Shown: positions 27,815-37,288, numbered from the stretch's first letter. The stretch is 64,000 nt of DNA from Saprospiraceae bacterium (GCA_016713025.1 JADJPZ010000004.1:3568501-3632500), one strand, 5' to 3'. Notes: generated by a model not told the origin, from the sequence alone. Translations and numbers: made by a program.

Positions 27815-28578
27815 AGGGAATAACGAAGTTTGTGATTGCTGATATATTAAAAAATCGTATTATCCTGTTTTATGCATTGATATTGGGAGTATTTTCCTGG
27901 AGTATCTTCAGCCTTGAAGACAATACATCCAAGGGTATCATGTCCCTCCTTAACATTATACTGCTGACGGTACCACTTGTCTCTATTATTTTTTCAAATA
28001 TCTACATGTACAATAGTGCCGAATTCATAGAACTGCTCGTAAGCCAGCCGGTAAAAAGATCAGCTATCTGGACTTCGCTGTTTATCGGCCTTGCCATAGC
28101 GCTCAATGTATCATTTCTGGTAGGCATAGGTATTCCTGTGTTGCTGTTTGTTCCCTTTATGACTGGTATGACCGTCATCGTCACAGGTATGCTGATCACG
28201 ACTATATTTGTATCCATCGCCATGCTTTGCTCCATCCTTATGAGAGACAAGGCACGTGGCATAGGGCTTTCGATCATGATATGGTTGTTTCTTTCGCTTA
28301 TTTATGACGGATTGGTGCTATTTTTTATGTTTCAATATGCAGACTATCCCATCGAAAAGCCCATGGCTATATTTTCAGCGCTAAACCCGATAGACTTGGC
28401 AAGAATTCAGGTACTCCTTCAGGTGGATGTCGCTGCACTCATGGGATATACAGGTGCGATATTCAAAAAAATGTTTGGAACCATGACAGGGTATCTGATA
28501 TCTCTGATAATGATGCTACTTTGGATTGTGATTCCATTTTTGATTTCATTAAAATTATTCAATAAAAAAGACCTTTAA
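27811..28578 (+). CDS. nosY: NosY, ABC transporter permease
   Basis: 255 residues with about six transmembrane helices and the NosY/ABC-2 pattern (FVIADILKNRIILFYALILG at the start, then SAEFIELLVSQPVKRSAIW and a C-terminal FLISLKLFNKKDL). Membrane partner of NosF. The start overlaps the nosF stop by four bases, and the cupin gene begins 4 bases after its stop. Confidence 0.92.
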   Translation: MKGITKFVIADILKNRIILFYALILGVFSWSIFSLEDNTSKGIMSLLNIILLTVPLVSIIFSNIYMYNSAEFIELLVSQPVKRSAIWTSLFIGLAIALNVSFLVGIGIPVLLFVPFMTGMTVIVTGMLITTIFVSIAMLCSILMRDKARGIGLSIMIWLFLSLIYDGLVLFFMFQYADYPIEKPMAIFSALNPIDLARIQVLLQVDVAALMGYTGAIFKKMFGTMTGYLISLIMMLLWIVIPFLISLKLFNKKDL

Positions 28579-28582
28579 TACG

Positions 28583-28879
28583 ATGATAATTGAGGAAATA
28601 CAGGAAAAATTAATGTCCGCCTCCAAGCCGGTAGCGAGACTTTATTACAAGAGCGGAGATGTGAAGACCATTTTCATCGGCTTTAAGAAAGATATGGTAT
28701 TGGATCAGCATAAGACCCATCTACCTGCTCGACTGACAGTGATCACCGGCAAAGTGACGTATGTACAGGCAGGTGAATCGACACCATTGAACCAATACGA
28801 ATACAAAGATATACCTGTAGATATCATGCATGAGGTGCATGCTGATGAAGACAGTTTGTGCATGTTGATACAAGGATAA
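28583..28879 (+). CDS. Small cupin-domain protein
   Basis: 98 residues forming one cupin-like beta-barrel: HKTHLPARLTVITGKVTYVQ is motif 1 and DIPVDIMHEVHADEDSLCML is motif 2, with histidines (in HKTH, MHEVH) able to bind one metal. Similar small proteins are found near NO and N2O respiration genes; the role is unknown, with metal or NO sensing a guess. It lies tightly between nosY (4 bases) and the truncated haemoglobin (42 bases), so it shares their transcript. Confidence 0.65.
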   Translation: MIIEEIQEKLMSASKPVARLYYKSGDVKTIFIGFKKDMVLDQHKTHLPARLTVITGKVTYVQAGESTPLNQYEYKDIPVDIMHEVHADEDSLCMLIQG

Positions 28880-28921
28880 AATTAAAACAAAAGATGTTTT
28901 CGGCATATAAAATCAAATTAA

Positions 28922-29305
28922 ATGAAGAAAAAAGATATTGTTAATCGAGCCGATATAGAAATACTTGTCAACAATTTTTATGACAAAGTCATGAAGGATG
29001 ATCTGATAGGTCTTATGTTTGATCATGTAGACTGGACAAAACACTTGCCTTTGATGTATGATTTTTGGGACAATGTACTTTTTCACACAGGCAATTATAC
29101 CGGCAATCCCATGGGAAAGCACATGATAGCTCATGCCCGAAACCCTATGACGGCTGTTCATTTTGACAGATGGTTACTGCTCTTTTTTGAAACTGTAGAC
29201 GAAGGTTATTCCGGCAACAATACACAATTGATCAAGGAAAGGGCCAAGAGCATTGCTACCATCATGCAGATTAAGTTATTTGGTAACGAATTAATTTTAA
29301 AATAA
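28922..29305 (+). CDS. Group III truncated haemoglobin
   Basis: 127 residues of the 2-over-2 globin fold. ADIEILVNNFYDKVMKDDLIG and FWDNVLFHTGNYTGNPMGKHM are characteristic of the TrHbIII (group P) family, with a histidine in the ITAH/AHARNPM region available as proximal haem ligand. Members are implicated in NO or oxygen chemistry. Its position between nos accessory genes and norCB supports a part in NO scavenging or delivery, which is inference. Confidence 0.85.
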   Translation: MKKKDIVNRADIEILVNNFYDKVMKDDLIGLMFDHVDWTKHLPLMYDFWDNVLFHTGNYTGNPMGKHMIAHARNPMTAVHFDRWLLLFFETVDEGYSGNNTQLIKERAKSIATIMQIKLFGNELILK

Positions 29306-29358
29306 AACAAAACTCAATAAGGCAATTTTGCCAATTTAACCAATCAAAACTTTTCATT

Positions 29359-29805
29359 ATGTTATCAAAAAGTCAGGCAAGAACATTTTTTCTTGGAGGC
29401 ACTATTGTGTCTTTTGCTGTTTTTCTTGGATTGTCATGGCATAGTTTAAGTACTGAAGTGCCAAAACAAACCAATGAAGAAAATTTAACTCCGGAAGTTG
29501 TCAGAGGCAAACAATTGTGGGAGAGTAACAACTGTATGGGGTGTCATACTATTCTTGGTGAGGGTGCGTACTATGCGCCGGAACTTACACGTGTTATTGA
29601 CAGGAGAGGTGATGCTTATGTCAAGACGGTACTAATATCTAAAGTACCTTGGGCCCCAAGGGGTCGCAAGATGGTCGCCTATGCATTTCCAGAAGATCAG
29701 GCCAACGACCTTGTGGCTTTCTTTAAATGGATTAATGAAGTGGATTTAAATGGTTTCCCACCAAAACCAAAATATAAGATGACACAAAATACTGATTCTA
29801 AATAA
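29359..29805 (+). CDS. norC: Nitric oxide reductase cytochrome c subunit
   Basis: 148 residues. One N-terminal transmembrane anchor (about 10-28) holds a periplasmic cytochrome c domain with haem site C59-MG-C62-H63. ILGEGAYYAPELTRV and the VPWAPRGRKMVAYAFP segment (Met ligand) are typical of NorC. It receives electrons for the catalytic NorB subunit, which follows directly. A short palindrome (GGCAA-TT-TTGCC, 29321-29332) precedes it. Confidence 0.94.
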   Translation: MLSKSQARTFFLGGTIVSFAVFLGLSWHSLSTEVPKQTNEENLTPEVVRGKQLWESNNCMGCHTILGEGAYYAPELTRVIDRRGDAYVKTVLISKVPWAPRGRKMVAYAFPEDQANDLVAFFKWINEVDLNGFPPKPKYKMTQNTDSK

Positions 29806-29865
29806 TTCGTGCAATATCTTAAATTGATAAATGCACATTTTAATAACCAACTAAAAATAAATAAA

Positions 29866-31203
29866 ATGAAATATAAATCACAAAAAGTTGCATACTGGTT
29901 TTTTGCACTTTCCATGTTATTGTTGTCTCTTCAGATTATATATGGGTTTATAATGGGATTTGCTCATATGGGATACGACAATCTTCATGATTTCATACCA
30001 TTTAACACAGCACGTGCTGTACATACCAACCTTCTCGTGGTTTGGTTACTATCAGGGTTTATGGGTGCCGCCTATTACATCATACCGGAAGAGGCTGAAA
30101 ATGAATTGGTGAGTGTAAAGTGGGCCTATATCCAGCTTATATCTTTGGCCGTAGTCGGAGTAGTTGCGATCATAGGATATCATTTCAATTACTGGGAAGG
30201 TCGAAAATTTTTGGAGATACCAAGACCTTTGGATTATTTAGTCGTAGTCAATGTTCTCCTATTTCTCGGCTTGATTCTGGCAACTCTTTTCAAAGGTAAA
30301 AAAAGAACCACTACTTCTTTGGTACTCACCATGGGATTGTTTTTCGCTGCCTTACTGTACCTCCCGGGTATGATATGGTTTGACAATCAGACTATGGATT
30401 CATTCTTCAGATGGTGGGTAGTGCATCTTTGGGTAGAAGGTGTATGGGAACTTATCATGGGTGGTATTTTGGCATTCTTGCTGATAAAAATTACAGGAGT
30501 GGACAGAGAAGTAATCGAAAAATGGCTTTATGTCATCGTCGGTTTGACATTCATCTCAGGTATATTGGGTACAGGTCACCATTATTACTATATAGGCACA
30601 CCAAGGTATTGGCTGATCATCGGAGGTATATTTTCTGCTTTAGAACCATTGGCATTTTTAGGAATGGCACTTTTTGCCATAGCTATGTACCGCAAGGGTG
30701 AAAAGAAACATCCTAATAAAATCGCATTAATGTGGACGCTGGGTACAGCCATAGTTTCATTTGTAGGAGCAGGATTACTTGGATTGGCGCATACACTTCC
30801 ACAAGTCAATATGTGGACACATGGCACCCTTGTCACTGCTATGCATGGGCACCTGGCGTTCTGGGGAGCCTATGGCATGATTGTGCTGGCCATCATTTCT
30901 TATACTATGCCCAATATGACCGGTCGCAAATTTTATGACTCTAATAACGGGTTGATGGCATTTTGGCTGTCAAACATCGGAATGATAGGTATGACCACCG
31001 CTTTTGCAGCAGCAGGTGTGGCGCAGGTGTATCTGGAAAGGATCATGGGTATGGATTTCGGAGAGGCTCAAAAGGAAATTGAGGTTCACTTTATGATTCT
31101 GGTATTGTGCGCATCGCTGTTTACAGTAGGCATTGTATATTTTATATATGAATTTATAAAGTATGGCCGACCTACAGACGAAGCTTTAGAACCACATCAA
31201 TAA
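29866..31203 (+). CDS. norB: Nitric oxide reductase catalytic subunit NorB
   Basis: 445 residues from ATG 29866; the frame is open from a GTG at 29809, but MKYKSQKVAYWFFALSM gives the normal NorB N-terminus. A member of the haem-copper oxidase superfamily with about 12 transmembrane helices, reducing 2 NO to N2O. Haem b and non-haem iron ligands are visible: ARAVHTNLLVVWLL, WWVVHLWVEGVWE, GTGHHYYYIG and TAMHGHLAFWGAYG. The length and lack of a quinol-oxidase extension, with NorC adjacent, indicate the cytochrome-c-dependent cNOR type. Confidence 0.95.
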   Translation: MKYKSQKVAYWFFALSMLLLSLQIIYGFIMGFAHMGYDNLHDFIPFNTARAVHTNLLVVWLLSGFMGAAYYIIPEEAENELVSVKWAYIQLISLAVVGVVAIIGYHFNYWEGRKFLEIPRPLDYLVVVNVLLFLGLILATLFKGKKRTTTSLVLTMGLFFAALLYLPGMIWFDNQTMDSFFRWWVVHLWVEGVWELIMGGILAFLLIKITGVDREVIEKWLYVIVGLTFISGILGTGHHYYYIGTPRYWLIIGGIFSALEPLAFLGMALFAIAMYRKGEKKHPNKIALMWTLGTAIVSFVGAGLLGLAHTLPQVNMWTHGTLVTAMHGHLAFWGAYGMIVLAIISYTMPNMTGRKFYDSNNGLMAFWLSNIGMIGMTTAFAAAGVAQVYLERIMGMDFGEAQKEIEVHFMILVLCASLFTVGIVYFIYEFIKYGRPTDEALEPHQ

Positions 31204-31210
31204 CCACTAC

Positions 31211-31245
31211 AAAAGCCACCATTTATGATGGTGGCTTTTGTTTTA
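31211..31245 (+). terminator. Terminator after norB
   Basis: AAAGCCACCAT pairs perfectly with ATGGTGGCTTT around TTATG and is followed by TGTTTT. It sits between norB and norQ, so norQDEF would depend on read-through or its own promoter. Confidence 0.88.
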
Positions 31246-31260
31246 AAAAATAAATATAAA

Positions 31261-32061
31261 ATGGTATTAGAAGAAACTTTGCCCAAAACAAAGGCACCAT
31301 ATTACAAACAAACAGGAAAAGAACTTGAAATTTTTGACAAAGTGTGGGCCAACAGGTTACCATTGTTGTTAAAAGGCCCGACCGGCAGTGGAAAGTCTAG
31401 ATTTGTCGAATATATAGCTCATCAATATCAAATACCGTTGATTACCGTGAGCTGCCATGAAGAAACTTCAGCTACTGACCTTATAGGAAGGTTTATCATA
31501 AAAGGAGCTGAAACTGTATGGATAGATGGACCATTGACCATTGCTGTCAAGAGCGGATCTATTATGTATTTGGATGAAATTGCCGAAGCCCGTCCGGATG
31601 TCATTGTAGCAATCCATTCTTTGACTGATCACAGAAGGCAGTTGTACATTGATAAATTAGGTCAGACAATTGAAGCACATGAAAATTTTTTGCTGATAGC
31701 TTCATTTAATCCCGGATACCAGCGAGGATTTAAAGAATTAAAACCATCCACGAGGCAGAGATTCGTTTCTATACCTTTTAATTATCCTGAAAACAAATTG
31801 GAATCAGAGATACTCAGCAATGAGACGGGTATTGATACTGCTACAGCAAATAAGTTGGTCAATATCGGTACCAAAATAAGAAATCTTAGAGAATTAGGGT
31901 TGACAGAAACGGCGTCTACCAGGTTACTTGTTGATGCGGCTAAACTTATAGTCAGTGGATTGCCTAAAAGACTTTCCGTAAGGCATGCGATCATAGAACC
32001 ACTCACTGATGATCCGGATATTTCCCAAGCTCTGGCAGATGTTTGTGATTTGCTGATATAG
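31261..32061 (+). CDS. norQ: NorQ, AAA+ ATPase for NO reductase activation
   Basis: 266 residues from ATG 31261; the open frame starts at 31225 inside the terminator hairpin, so the later ATG is preferred. MoxR/CbbQ-type AAA+ protein: Walker A GPTGSGKS (residues 39-46), Walker B with SIMYLDEIAEARPDV, and the sensor region FLLIASFNPGYQ. NorQ works with the VWA protein NorD to insert the non-haem iron of NorB. norD follows 31 bases downstream. Confidence 0.92.
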   Translation: MVLEETLPKTKAPYYKQTGKELEIFDKVWANRLPLLLKGPTGSGKSRFVEYIAHQYQIPLITVSCHEETSATDLIGRFIIKGAETVWIDGPLTIAVKSGSIMYLDEIAEARPDVIVAIHSLTDHRRQLYIDKLGQTIEAHENFLLIASFNPGYQRGFKELKPSTRQRFVSIPFNYPENKLESEILSNETGIDTATANKLVNIGTKIRNLRELGLTETASTRLLVDAAKLIVSGLPKRLSVRHAIIEPLTDDPDISQALADVCDLLI

Positions 32062-32092
32062 AAGTGATTTAAAAAAATATTAATAACTTAAC

Positions 32093-33856
32093 ATGGATCT
32101 GGACGAAATTCTTTTTACCAAATTTTCAAAATATTTCAAGAAAAGAAATAAAGAGAAAGATCCGTTATCGTACAGAAGGGTCTATCTTCAGGATATCATT
32201 TCAAAACTGACCCTTATATCGAGGGCTTTTACAGGAAATAACATTGAAATATTTCCGGCAGAAATGGAAGGTGGTTATAAAGACCTTAACTTTTTTCTTC
32301 CCAAGTCCATGGACATCTTTGAAGACCCAAAAGATAACCTGAAGTTTTATTTTTTCAGGGTAGTCTATCTGACCATACAGCAAAAAGAATCATTAAACTG
32401 GTCGAAAGATGATATCGATCCCGATCTGGTCACATCAAGAATCAAAGCAAAGGAAGCATCCATACAAGTGCTTCATATTATGGAAAAAGACTACCCGCAA
32501 GTGATGGACATTTACCAGAACATGTTTTCATTTCTAGTCAATAATACAAAAGATCATGACCTCCCTTTGTATTGGCTTTATGGCAAATGGATGAAAAACA
32601 GCATATCTGCTGATGGGACAAAATCAGAAAATGGTATACCTGCAGCTTATACAAAACCTGAATCTATAAAGCCTGAAACTATCCTTAAAGCAAGGGCTGT
32701 TGAGGAAATCAAAAGCATTCAGGTGGACAAAAAACAACAGGAAGACTATGTACTTACCCACAATTTTGAAAAAGTGGAAACGGCGGAAGAGTTTGATGGT
32801 ACTTGGAGGGATTTTGATGGAGATGACGACCTTCAGGATCATCAGGAAGCCTTGGAAGAGTTAAGTATGAAACTTACAGTAAGGGTTGATGATCAGGTAC
32901 ATTCGGTCTATCAGGCAGACTTTATTGAGAATACTTCCATCGCAGAAAGCTCTGACAAAACCGACCATCATAGCTTTGTTTCATTACCGGAATGGGATTA
33001 CAGATCCAAGTCCTATAAAAAAGACTACTGTAAGGTATTTCCTACTTTTTGCATGGAGAAAAATGCAGCATACTACACTACTACTATTAAAGAGTATGGC
33101 AAGGAACTCACAGCAATGCGCAAAATGCTCACAAATTACAATAATAAAAGAAAACAATTAAGGCGGCAGACCGATGGACAGGAATTTGATTTAGACGCAA
33201 TAACTGATCTTTATGCTGATGTTCATTCAGGCAAAACACCTTCTGATCGTATTTATTTATCATCTCAAAAGAAAGAAAAGGATCTTTCAATCCTGCTATT
33301 GCTGGATAGTAGTTTGTCGAGTGATGGCTATGCTGCAGGAAACAGAGTCATTGATGTGGAAAAACAGGTATCTATTATTTTTGGAGAAATATTGAATGAA
33401 TTTTATGTTGATTTTTCAGTTGCTGATTTCCACTCATCTACCAGAAACTTTATTACATATCGCACTTTAAAGGATTTTGATGAATCATGGAATAGTGGCA
33501 AAATGAATATCGGGGCATCACAACCATCAGGATATACTCGAATAGGAGGAGCACTGAGATATGCAACTGCGCTCCTCAATAATCGACAAACTTCCAATAA
33601 ATGGATCATTCTGCTGTCGGATGGAAAACCCAATGATTATGACAAATATGAAGGAAAATATGGTATTCAGGATGTAAAACAAGCTCTGCGTGAAGCCAAT
33701 GAGTCTCATGTCAATTCGTATGCTCTGGCTATAGAAGCACAGGCTAAATACTATTTACCTCAAATGTTTGGACAAAACCATTACCAGATACTTTCATCAC
33801 CCCAGGAATTAATTTCTTCCATGGTAAGATTGTTTGAAAAAATTAACCATGGATAG
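32093..33856 (+). CDS. norD: NorD, VWA-domain partner of NorQ
   Basis: 587 residues. The C-terminal third (from about residue 395) is a von Willebrand A domain with the MIDAS motif D-x-S-x-S in LLLLDSSLSSDG and a second metal-site segment PSGYTRIGGAL, then WIILLSDGKPNDYDK. The rest is a helical NorD-type region with an acidic middle part. NorD and NorQ form the chaperone needed for an active nitric oxide reductase. It overlaps the next gene by a few bases. Confidence 0.92.
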   Translation: MDLDEILFTKFSKYFKKRNKEKDPLSYRRVYLQDIISKLTLISRAFTGNNIEIFPAEMEGGYKDLNFFLPKSMDIFEDPKDNLKFYFFRVVYLTIQQKESLNWSKDDIDPDLVTSRIKAKEASIQVLHIMEKDYPQVMDIYQNMFSFLVNNTKDHDLPLYWLYGKWMKNSISADGTKSENGIPAAYTKPESIKPETILKARAVEEIKSIQVDKKQQEDYVLTHNFEKVETAEEFDGTWRDFDGDDDLQDHQEALEELSMKLTVRVDDQVHSVYQADFIENTSIAESSDKTDHHSFVSLPEWDYRSKSYKKDYCKVFPTFCMEKNAAYYTTTIKEYGKELTAMRKMLTNYNNKRKQLRRQTDGQEFDLDAITDLYADVHSGKTPSDRIYLSSQKKEKDLSILLLLDSSLSSDGYAAGNRVIDVEKQVSIIFGEILNEFYVDFSVADFHSSTRNFITYRTLKDFDESWNSGKMNIGASQPSGYTRIGGALRYATALLNNRQTSNKWIILLSDGKPNDYDKYEGKYGIQDVKQALREANESHVNSYALAIEAQAKYYLPQMFGQNHYQILSSPQELISSMVRLFEKINHG

Positions 33857-34427
33857 TAGTCAAAAAGCAAATTTTTTCTATCCACCCGGTGGAATTCTCA
33901 TATGGATCATAGTGTTTCTGGAGCTTACTGTATTTTTTGCTGGTTTGATTGTAATGAAAAGTATGTCTCACGATCAGTTGGATATGTTTAAGCAATCAAC
34001 ATCTGAACTAAACTTAGTCGCAGGATCAGTCAATACCAATATTCTCTTGATTGGCGGTTATCTCATCACAAAGTCTTTAAGCAGCCTGGATAATCAAGAG
34101 GTGACAAAACATAAAAAATATCTTCTCGCTACCATCATCAGTGGCTTGGTTTTCACCTTCATCAAAGTGATTGAATACAGTGAAAAAATCTCACATGGTT
34201 TGACAATTTCATACAACACTTTTTATACATTTTACTGGTTGATTACTGCATTTCATTTGCTTCATGTATTGGCTGGTGTTGCCATTCTTATGTATTTCTA
34301 TTATAAAGATACTGATCAAAACAGAAAGGAATATTCTGAAAATTTAGAGGCCGGAGCGGTTTTCTGGCATATGTGTGACTTAATTTGGGTATTGGTATTT
34401 GCTGTTATTTATTTATACTGGAGATGA
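33849..34427 (+). CDS. norE: NorE-like haem-copper oxidase subunit III homologue
   Basis: 192 residues from ATG 33849, the start I choose over a TTG at 33834 that lies inside norD. Five transmembrane helices with the subunit III pattern (FFYPPGGILIWIIVFLELTVFF, YNTFYTFYWLITAFHLLHVLAG, GAVFWHMCDLIWVLVFAVIY). NorE proteins accompany cNOR operons and improve NO reductase activity without being part of the core enzyme. It overlaps norD by 8 bases and norF by 4, so translation is coupled. Confidence 0.85.
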   Translation: MDSSQKANFFYPPGGILIWIIVFLELTVFFAGLIVMKSMSHDQLDMFKQSTSELNLVAGSVNTNILLIGGYLITKSLSSLDNQEVTKHKKYLLATIISGLVFTFIKVIEYSEKISHGLTISYNTFYTFYWLITAFHLLHVLAGVAILMYFYYKDTDQNRKEYSENLEAGAVFWHMCDLIWVLVFAVIYLYWR

Positions 34428-34651
34428 AGCTGACAAATTTTGTAATTTTGATTATATTGATATTATTGACATTCTTGTCGGTATTTTCTGTTCAGTTTGA
34501 TCAGGTGCCTGGACTATTGCTTGTTACAGCAGGTCTAAAGTTTATTATGATCTCATTCTATTTTATGGAGATAAAGGATGCAAATATTGGCTGGAAAACG
34601 ATTATTTTTGGATATATTTTATTGTTCAGTTTAGTATTCTTACTAATATGA
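34424..34651 (+). CDS. norF: Small membrane protein, NorF/subunit IV-like
   Basis: 75 residues from ATG 34424 (MKLTNFVILIILILL); the frame runs further upstream into norE, but the ATGA overlap is the natural start. Two to three hydrophobic helices, with GLKFIMISFYFMEIKDANIGW resembling prokaryotic cytochrome oxidase subunit IV and NorF. It is the last gene of the nor block. The symbol is based on position and topology as much as on sequence. Confidence 0.7.
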   Translation: MKLTNFVILIILILLTFLSVFSVQFDQVPGLLLVTAGLKFIMISFYFMEIKDANIGWKTIIFGYILLFSLVFLLI

Positions 34652-34731
34652 TTAATTGCATCTTCATTTAAGCTGTAACATAGTATCTTGAAAATCAAAA
34701 ACAACATTTATAAAAAGATTTGGTGTATTAG

Positions 34732-34868
34732 TTTTACTTTATCACCTTCAAAAATCAATGTCAACTACACATTTCATTAAAATGTAATAAATGTCATAGT
34801 TGTAGTGAAATGTATTGGTTAAATTAAGGTCACAACTGTTGGGTTAACCCAACAGTTTCCAATCAACC
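34732..34868 (+). repeat. Palindrome-bearing dispersed repeat, copy 1
   Basis: Shares much of its sequence with 59547-59680 in inverted orientation: TCACCTTCAAAAATCA at the left, AAATGTATTGGTTA in the middle, and TTTCCAATCAACC at the right. The core is a perfect 24-base palindrome at 34834-34857 whose half is AACTGTTGGGTT. It follows the nor genes at once and contains no open frame. Confidence 0.8.
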
Positions 34869-34897
34869 GCAAGTCTGTGTTATTTGACAAAGGTGTA

Positions 34898-35805
34898 TTA
34901 GTCAGAATCAAAATCTACTAATTCAGAACTTACAACAAGGTGGTCAATTTCTGAGCGATCTGTTTTGTTTTTTATGTATTTCAAAAGAAAAGAAGAAGCT
35001 GTTATACCTAACTCATAACCCGAATATCTTATATGAGAAATTTTAGGAAACAGCTGAGTAGTTAAAACACCATCACTGATTGTAATTAAGCTAATATTTC
35101 CGGTAATCTGTCTGTTTTTCAAAAGAATCGGATAGGTAATTAATAATAACTCGTCATTCATGATAAATATTCCATTGTATGGGGTACTTCTCAATTTATT
35201 TTCAAGCTTATTTAGATCGGGTTCATTAAATACAATATCATACTCCGAAAAAATCACATTATGCTCTTTTTATCCTTTTTGATGAGGAATTCTGTTGCGC
35301 GATAAGCGGCAGTTTTGTTGTCAATAGACACTGTTGAATAAGGAGCAACATAATCGCTGGAATTATCAATAATCACAAATGGAATACTGGCATCAGTTAA
35401 TTGTCTCAAATGATCTGTGTAACTGCTGGCCAGACCAATAAGGACACCATCTACCAACCAGCTCATACAATGATTAATTATTTCTTTTTCTTTGTTTAAA
35501 TCGAGATCTGAAAAAAATACAATCATTCCATAGCCCTCCTTTTTTAAATGTTCATTTATGGCATCCAACAAGTTTGGTATAAAGAACATATTATATGATG
35601 GCAATATCACTGCAATGAGTCCTGAGCTTCTTTTCCTGAAAAATCTGGCGTGTAGGTTAGGTTGATAATTAAATTCTATGGCAGCAGCTTTTACCCTTTC
35701 TCTGGTTTCAGGCTTGATGTCAGGGTGATCTGCCAATGCTCTGGATACAGAAGAAGGGTTAAGAGAAAGCAATTTTGCTAATTCCTTAATGCCGAGGCGT
35801 TTCAT
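34898..35805 (-). pseudogene. Decayed LacI-family transcription regulator
   Basis: Two frames cover one LacI/GalR-type gene. 35254-35805 encodes the helix-turn-helix (LGIKELAKLLSLNPSSVSRALA) and the first half of the sugar-binding domain, stopping at LIKKDKKSIM. 34898-35257 (GTG) resumes with YDIVFNEPDLNKLENKLRS and the second half to the C-terminus. The frames overlap by 4 bases with a shift, and roughly 35-40 residues normally found between them (the R-x-x-GF-x-x-AL region) are missing. This is a true internal deletion with frameshift, unlike the single-base breaks elsewhere. Autorepressor or sugar-operon regulator originally; target unknown. Confidence 0.75.
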
Positions 35806-36496
35806 TGGGGTTTATTGTTATGATCCAAGTATAAACGGACACTGACTCAAAAATAAATATTCATCAAAAGATTCAGTGCCATATTTTTTAGTCAAAATAA
35901 ATTTGCGAGCAAAATTGATTTGATTTATCTCTTCTAAAATTTAAAATATTAGAGTTTAAATTTTTACCATTTGGCTCTCAGCGGAATATTTAAACATTCT
36001 ATTTAAAATCAAACTCTCCGACTATTCAAATACTTTAATTATAATTTTGTAAAATTAAAAATTGTAAATCATTAATAAGTACAATTGATGAAAATATTTT
36101 ATTATTATTTTGACTCAATGTAAAATATAAGTCTAAAGTTGACAAAATACCTGCTATAATATAATGTAAAACTAAACTCCAATGAAAGGCATGAAATTAA
36201 AATGAATATAGTATTCTATAGTATTCTATTAATCTATCTATGTATTTATAGCCTTTATACCAAATAATAGATGGTTGATTAATTAATAAATCGATTGCGG
36301 AACCGATTGCAGAAAAATTTAGACTTTTAAGAAGCTTAGGATCTAATTATGGCTTGATGCAGTACAAATACCATTATGTGATATTAGAAATTTTTCCAAT
36401 AAAAAGGAGCGGCAATACATGATTACCACTCCTTTTCTGACAAACAAAACTAATTTATTTGGCTTATACGCCATCTTTTTGAAGGAAATGCAACGA
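35806..36496. other. AT-rich non-coding gap
   Basis: No gene is visible. It holds short direct repeats (TAGTATTCTA occurs twice near 36210-36230) and the sigma-factor terminator at its right end. I find no convincing promoter for the minus-strand LacI remnant. Confidence 0.5.
36401..36437 (-). terminator. Terminator of the ECF sigma gene
   Basis: On the minus strand AAAAGGAGTGG pairs with CCGCTCCTTTT (one mismatch) and ends in T's. It lies 60 bases beyond the sigma-factor stop. Confidence 0.75.
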
Positions 36497-37078
36497 TTAT
36501 TGAATTACCATCTCTTCTTCTGTAACCATTTTTCGGAGATTGATAAGCGCATATCTCATTCTACCTAAAGAAGTATTAATGCTTACTCGTGTCATCATGG
36601 ATATTTCTTTAAAACTCATATCTGCATAATGACGCAGGATGACTACTTCCCTCTGTTCATCGGGAAGTTGATCGATAAGATCACGAATTTTAGTGTGCAC
36701 CTGACTCTTGATGATGGATTTTTCCATATGATCATCTTTACACTCCAAAACACTAAAGATATCGAAAGTCTCCGTATTGGAAATTTTGGACATTCTTTTG
36801 GATTTGCGGAAATGATCTACGCACATATTGTAAGATATACGCATCGCCCATTGAAGGAACTTTCCTTCATTATTGTATTTTTCTTTTTTTAGTGTATCTA
36901 TAATTTTAATAAATACATCCTGAAAGATATCTTCAGCAAGTTCAGTGTCTTTGACAAACAAATAAATGGAAGTATAAATTTTATCTTTATACCTTTTTAA
37001 AAGTACTTCGAAAGCTGAATGATTACCACAAAGATAACTGGAAATAAGTTCCTGATCGTTTAACATCTTAAGCTGCAT
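36497..37078 (-). CDS. ECF-type RNA polymerase sigma factor
   Basis: 193 residues of the sigma-70 extracytoplasmic-function group. Region 2 shows AEDIFQDVFIKIIDTLKK and QWAMRISYNMCVDHFRK; region 4 shows LPDEQREVVILRHYADMSFKEISMMTRVSINTSLGRMRYAL, the -35-binding helix-turn-helix. No anti-sigma gene is adjacent, unlike many Bacteroidota ECF loci. Start MQLKMLND is the upstream-most; Met5 is an alternative. Confidence 0.9.
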   Translation of the reverse strand: MQLKMLNDQELISSYLCGNHSAFEVLLKRYKDKIYTSIYLFVKDTELAEDIFQDVFIKIIDTLKKEKYNNEGKFLQWAMRISYNMCVDHFRKSKRMSKISNTETFDIFSVLECKDDHMEKSIIKSQVHTKIRDLIDQLPDEQREVVILRHYADMSFKEISMMTRVSINTSLGRMRYALINLRKMVTEEEMVIQ

Positions 37079-37280
37079 ACCTACACTATGATTTACGGAT
37101 TAATAAATTTTCTTATTTTAGTGTAGAGTTTAGACTATAAGCGCTTAAATTTTTTGATGTTAATGAATAAAGAATTTCAGAAATAATGCACAAAGATAAC
37201 ACACTTTTTCAACTTGTCAATAGTTTATAAAAAAAATGTGAGAATTTTTCCTATTAATAGGTTTCAAACAATAAATTTTT

Positions 37281-37288
37281 TACTTTTG
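37281..37288 (+). promoter_or_regulatory. -7 box for tRNA-Leu
   Basis: TACTTTTG matches TAnnTTTG exactly and lies 11 bases before the mature tRNA 5' end, as expected for a stable RNA promoter. Confidence 0.75.
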
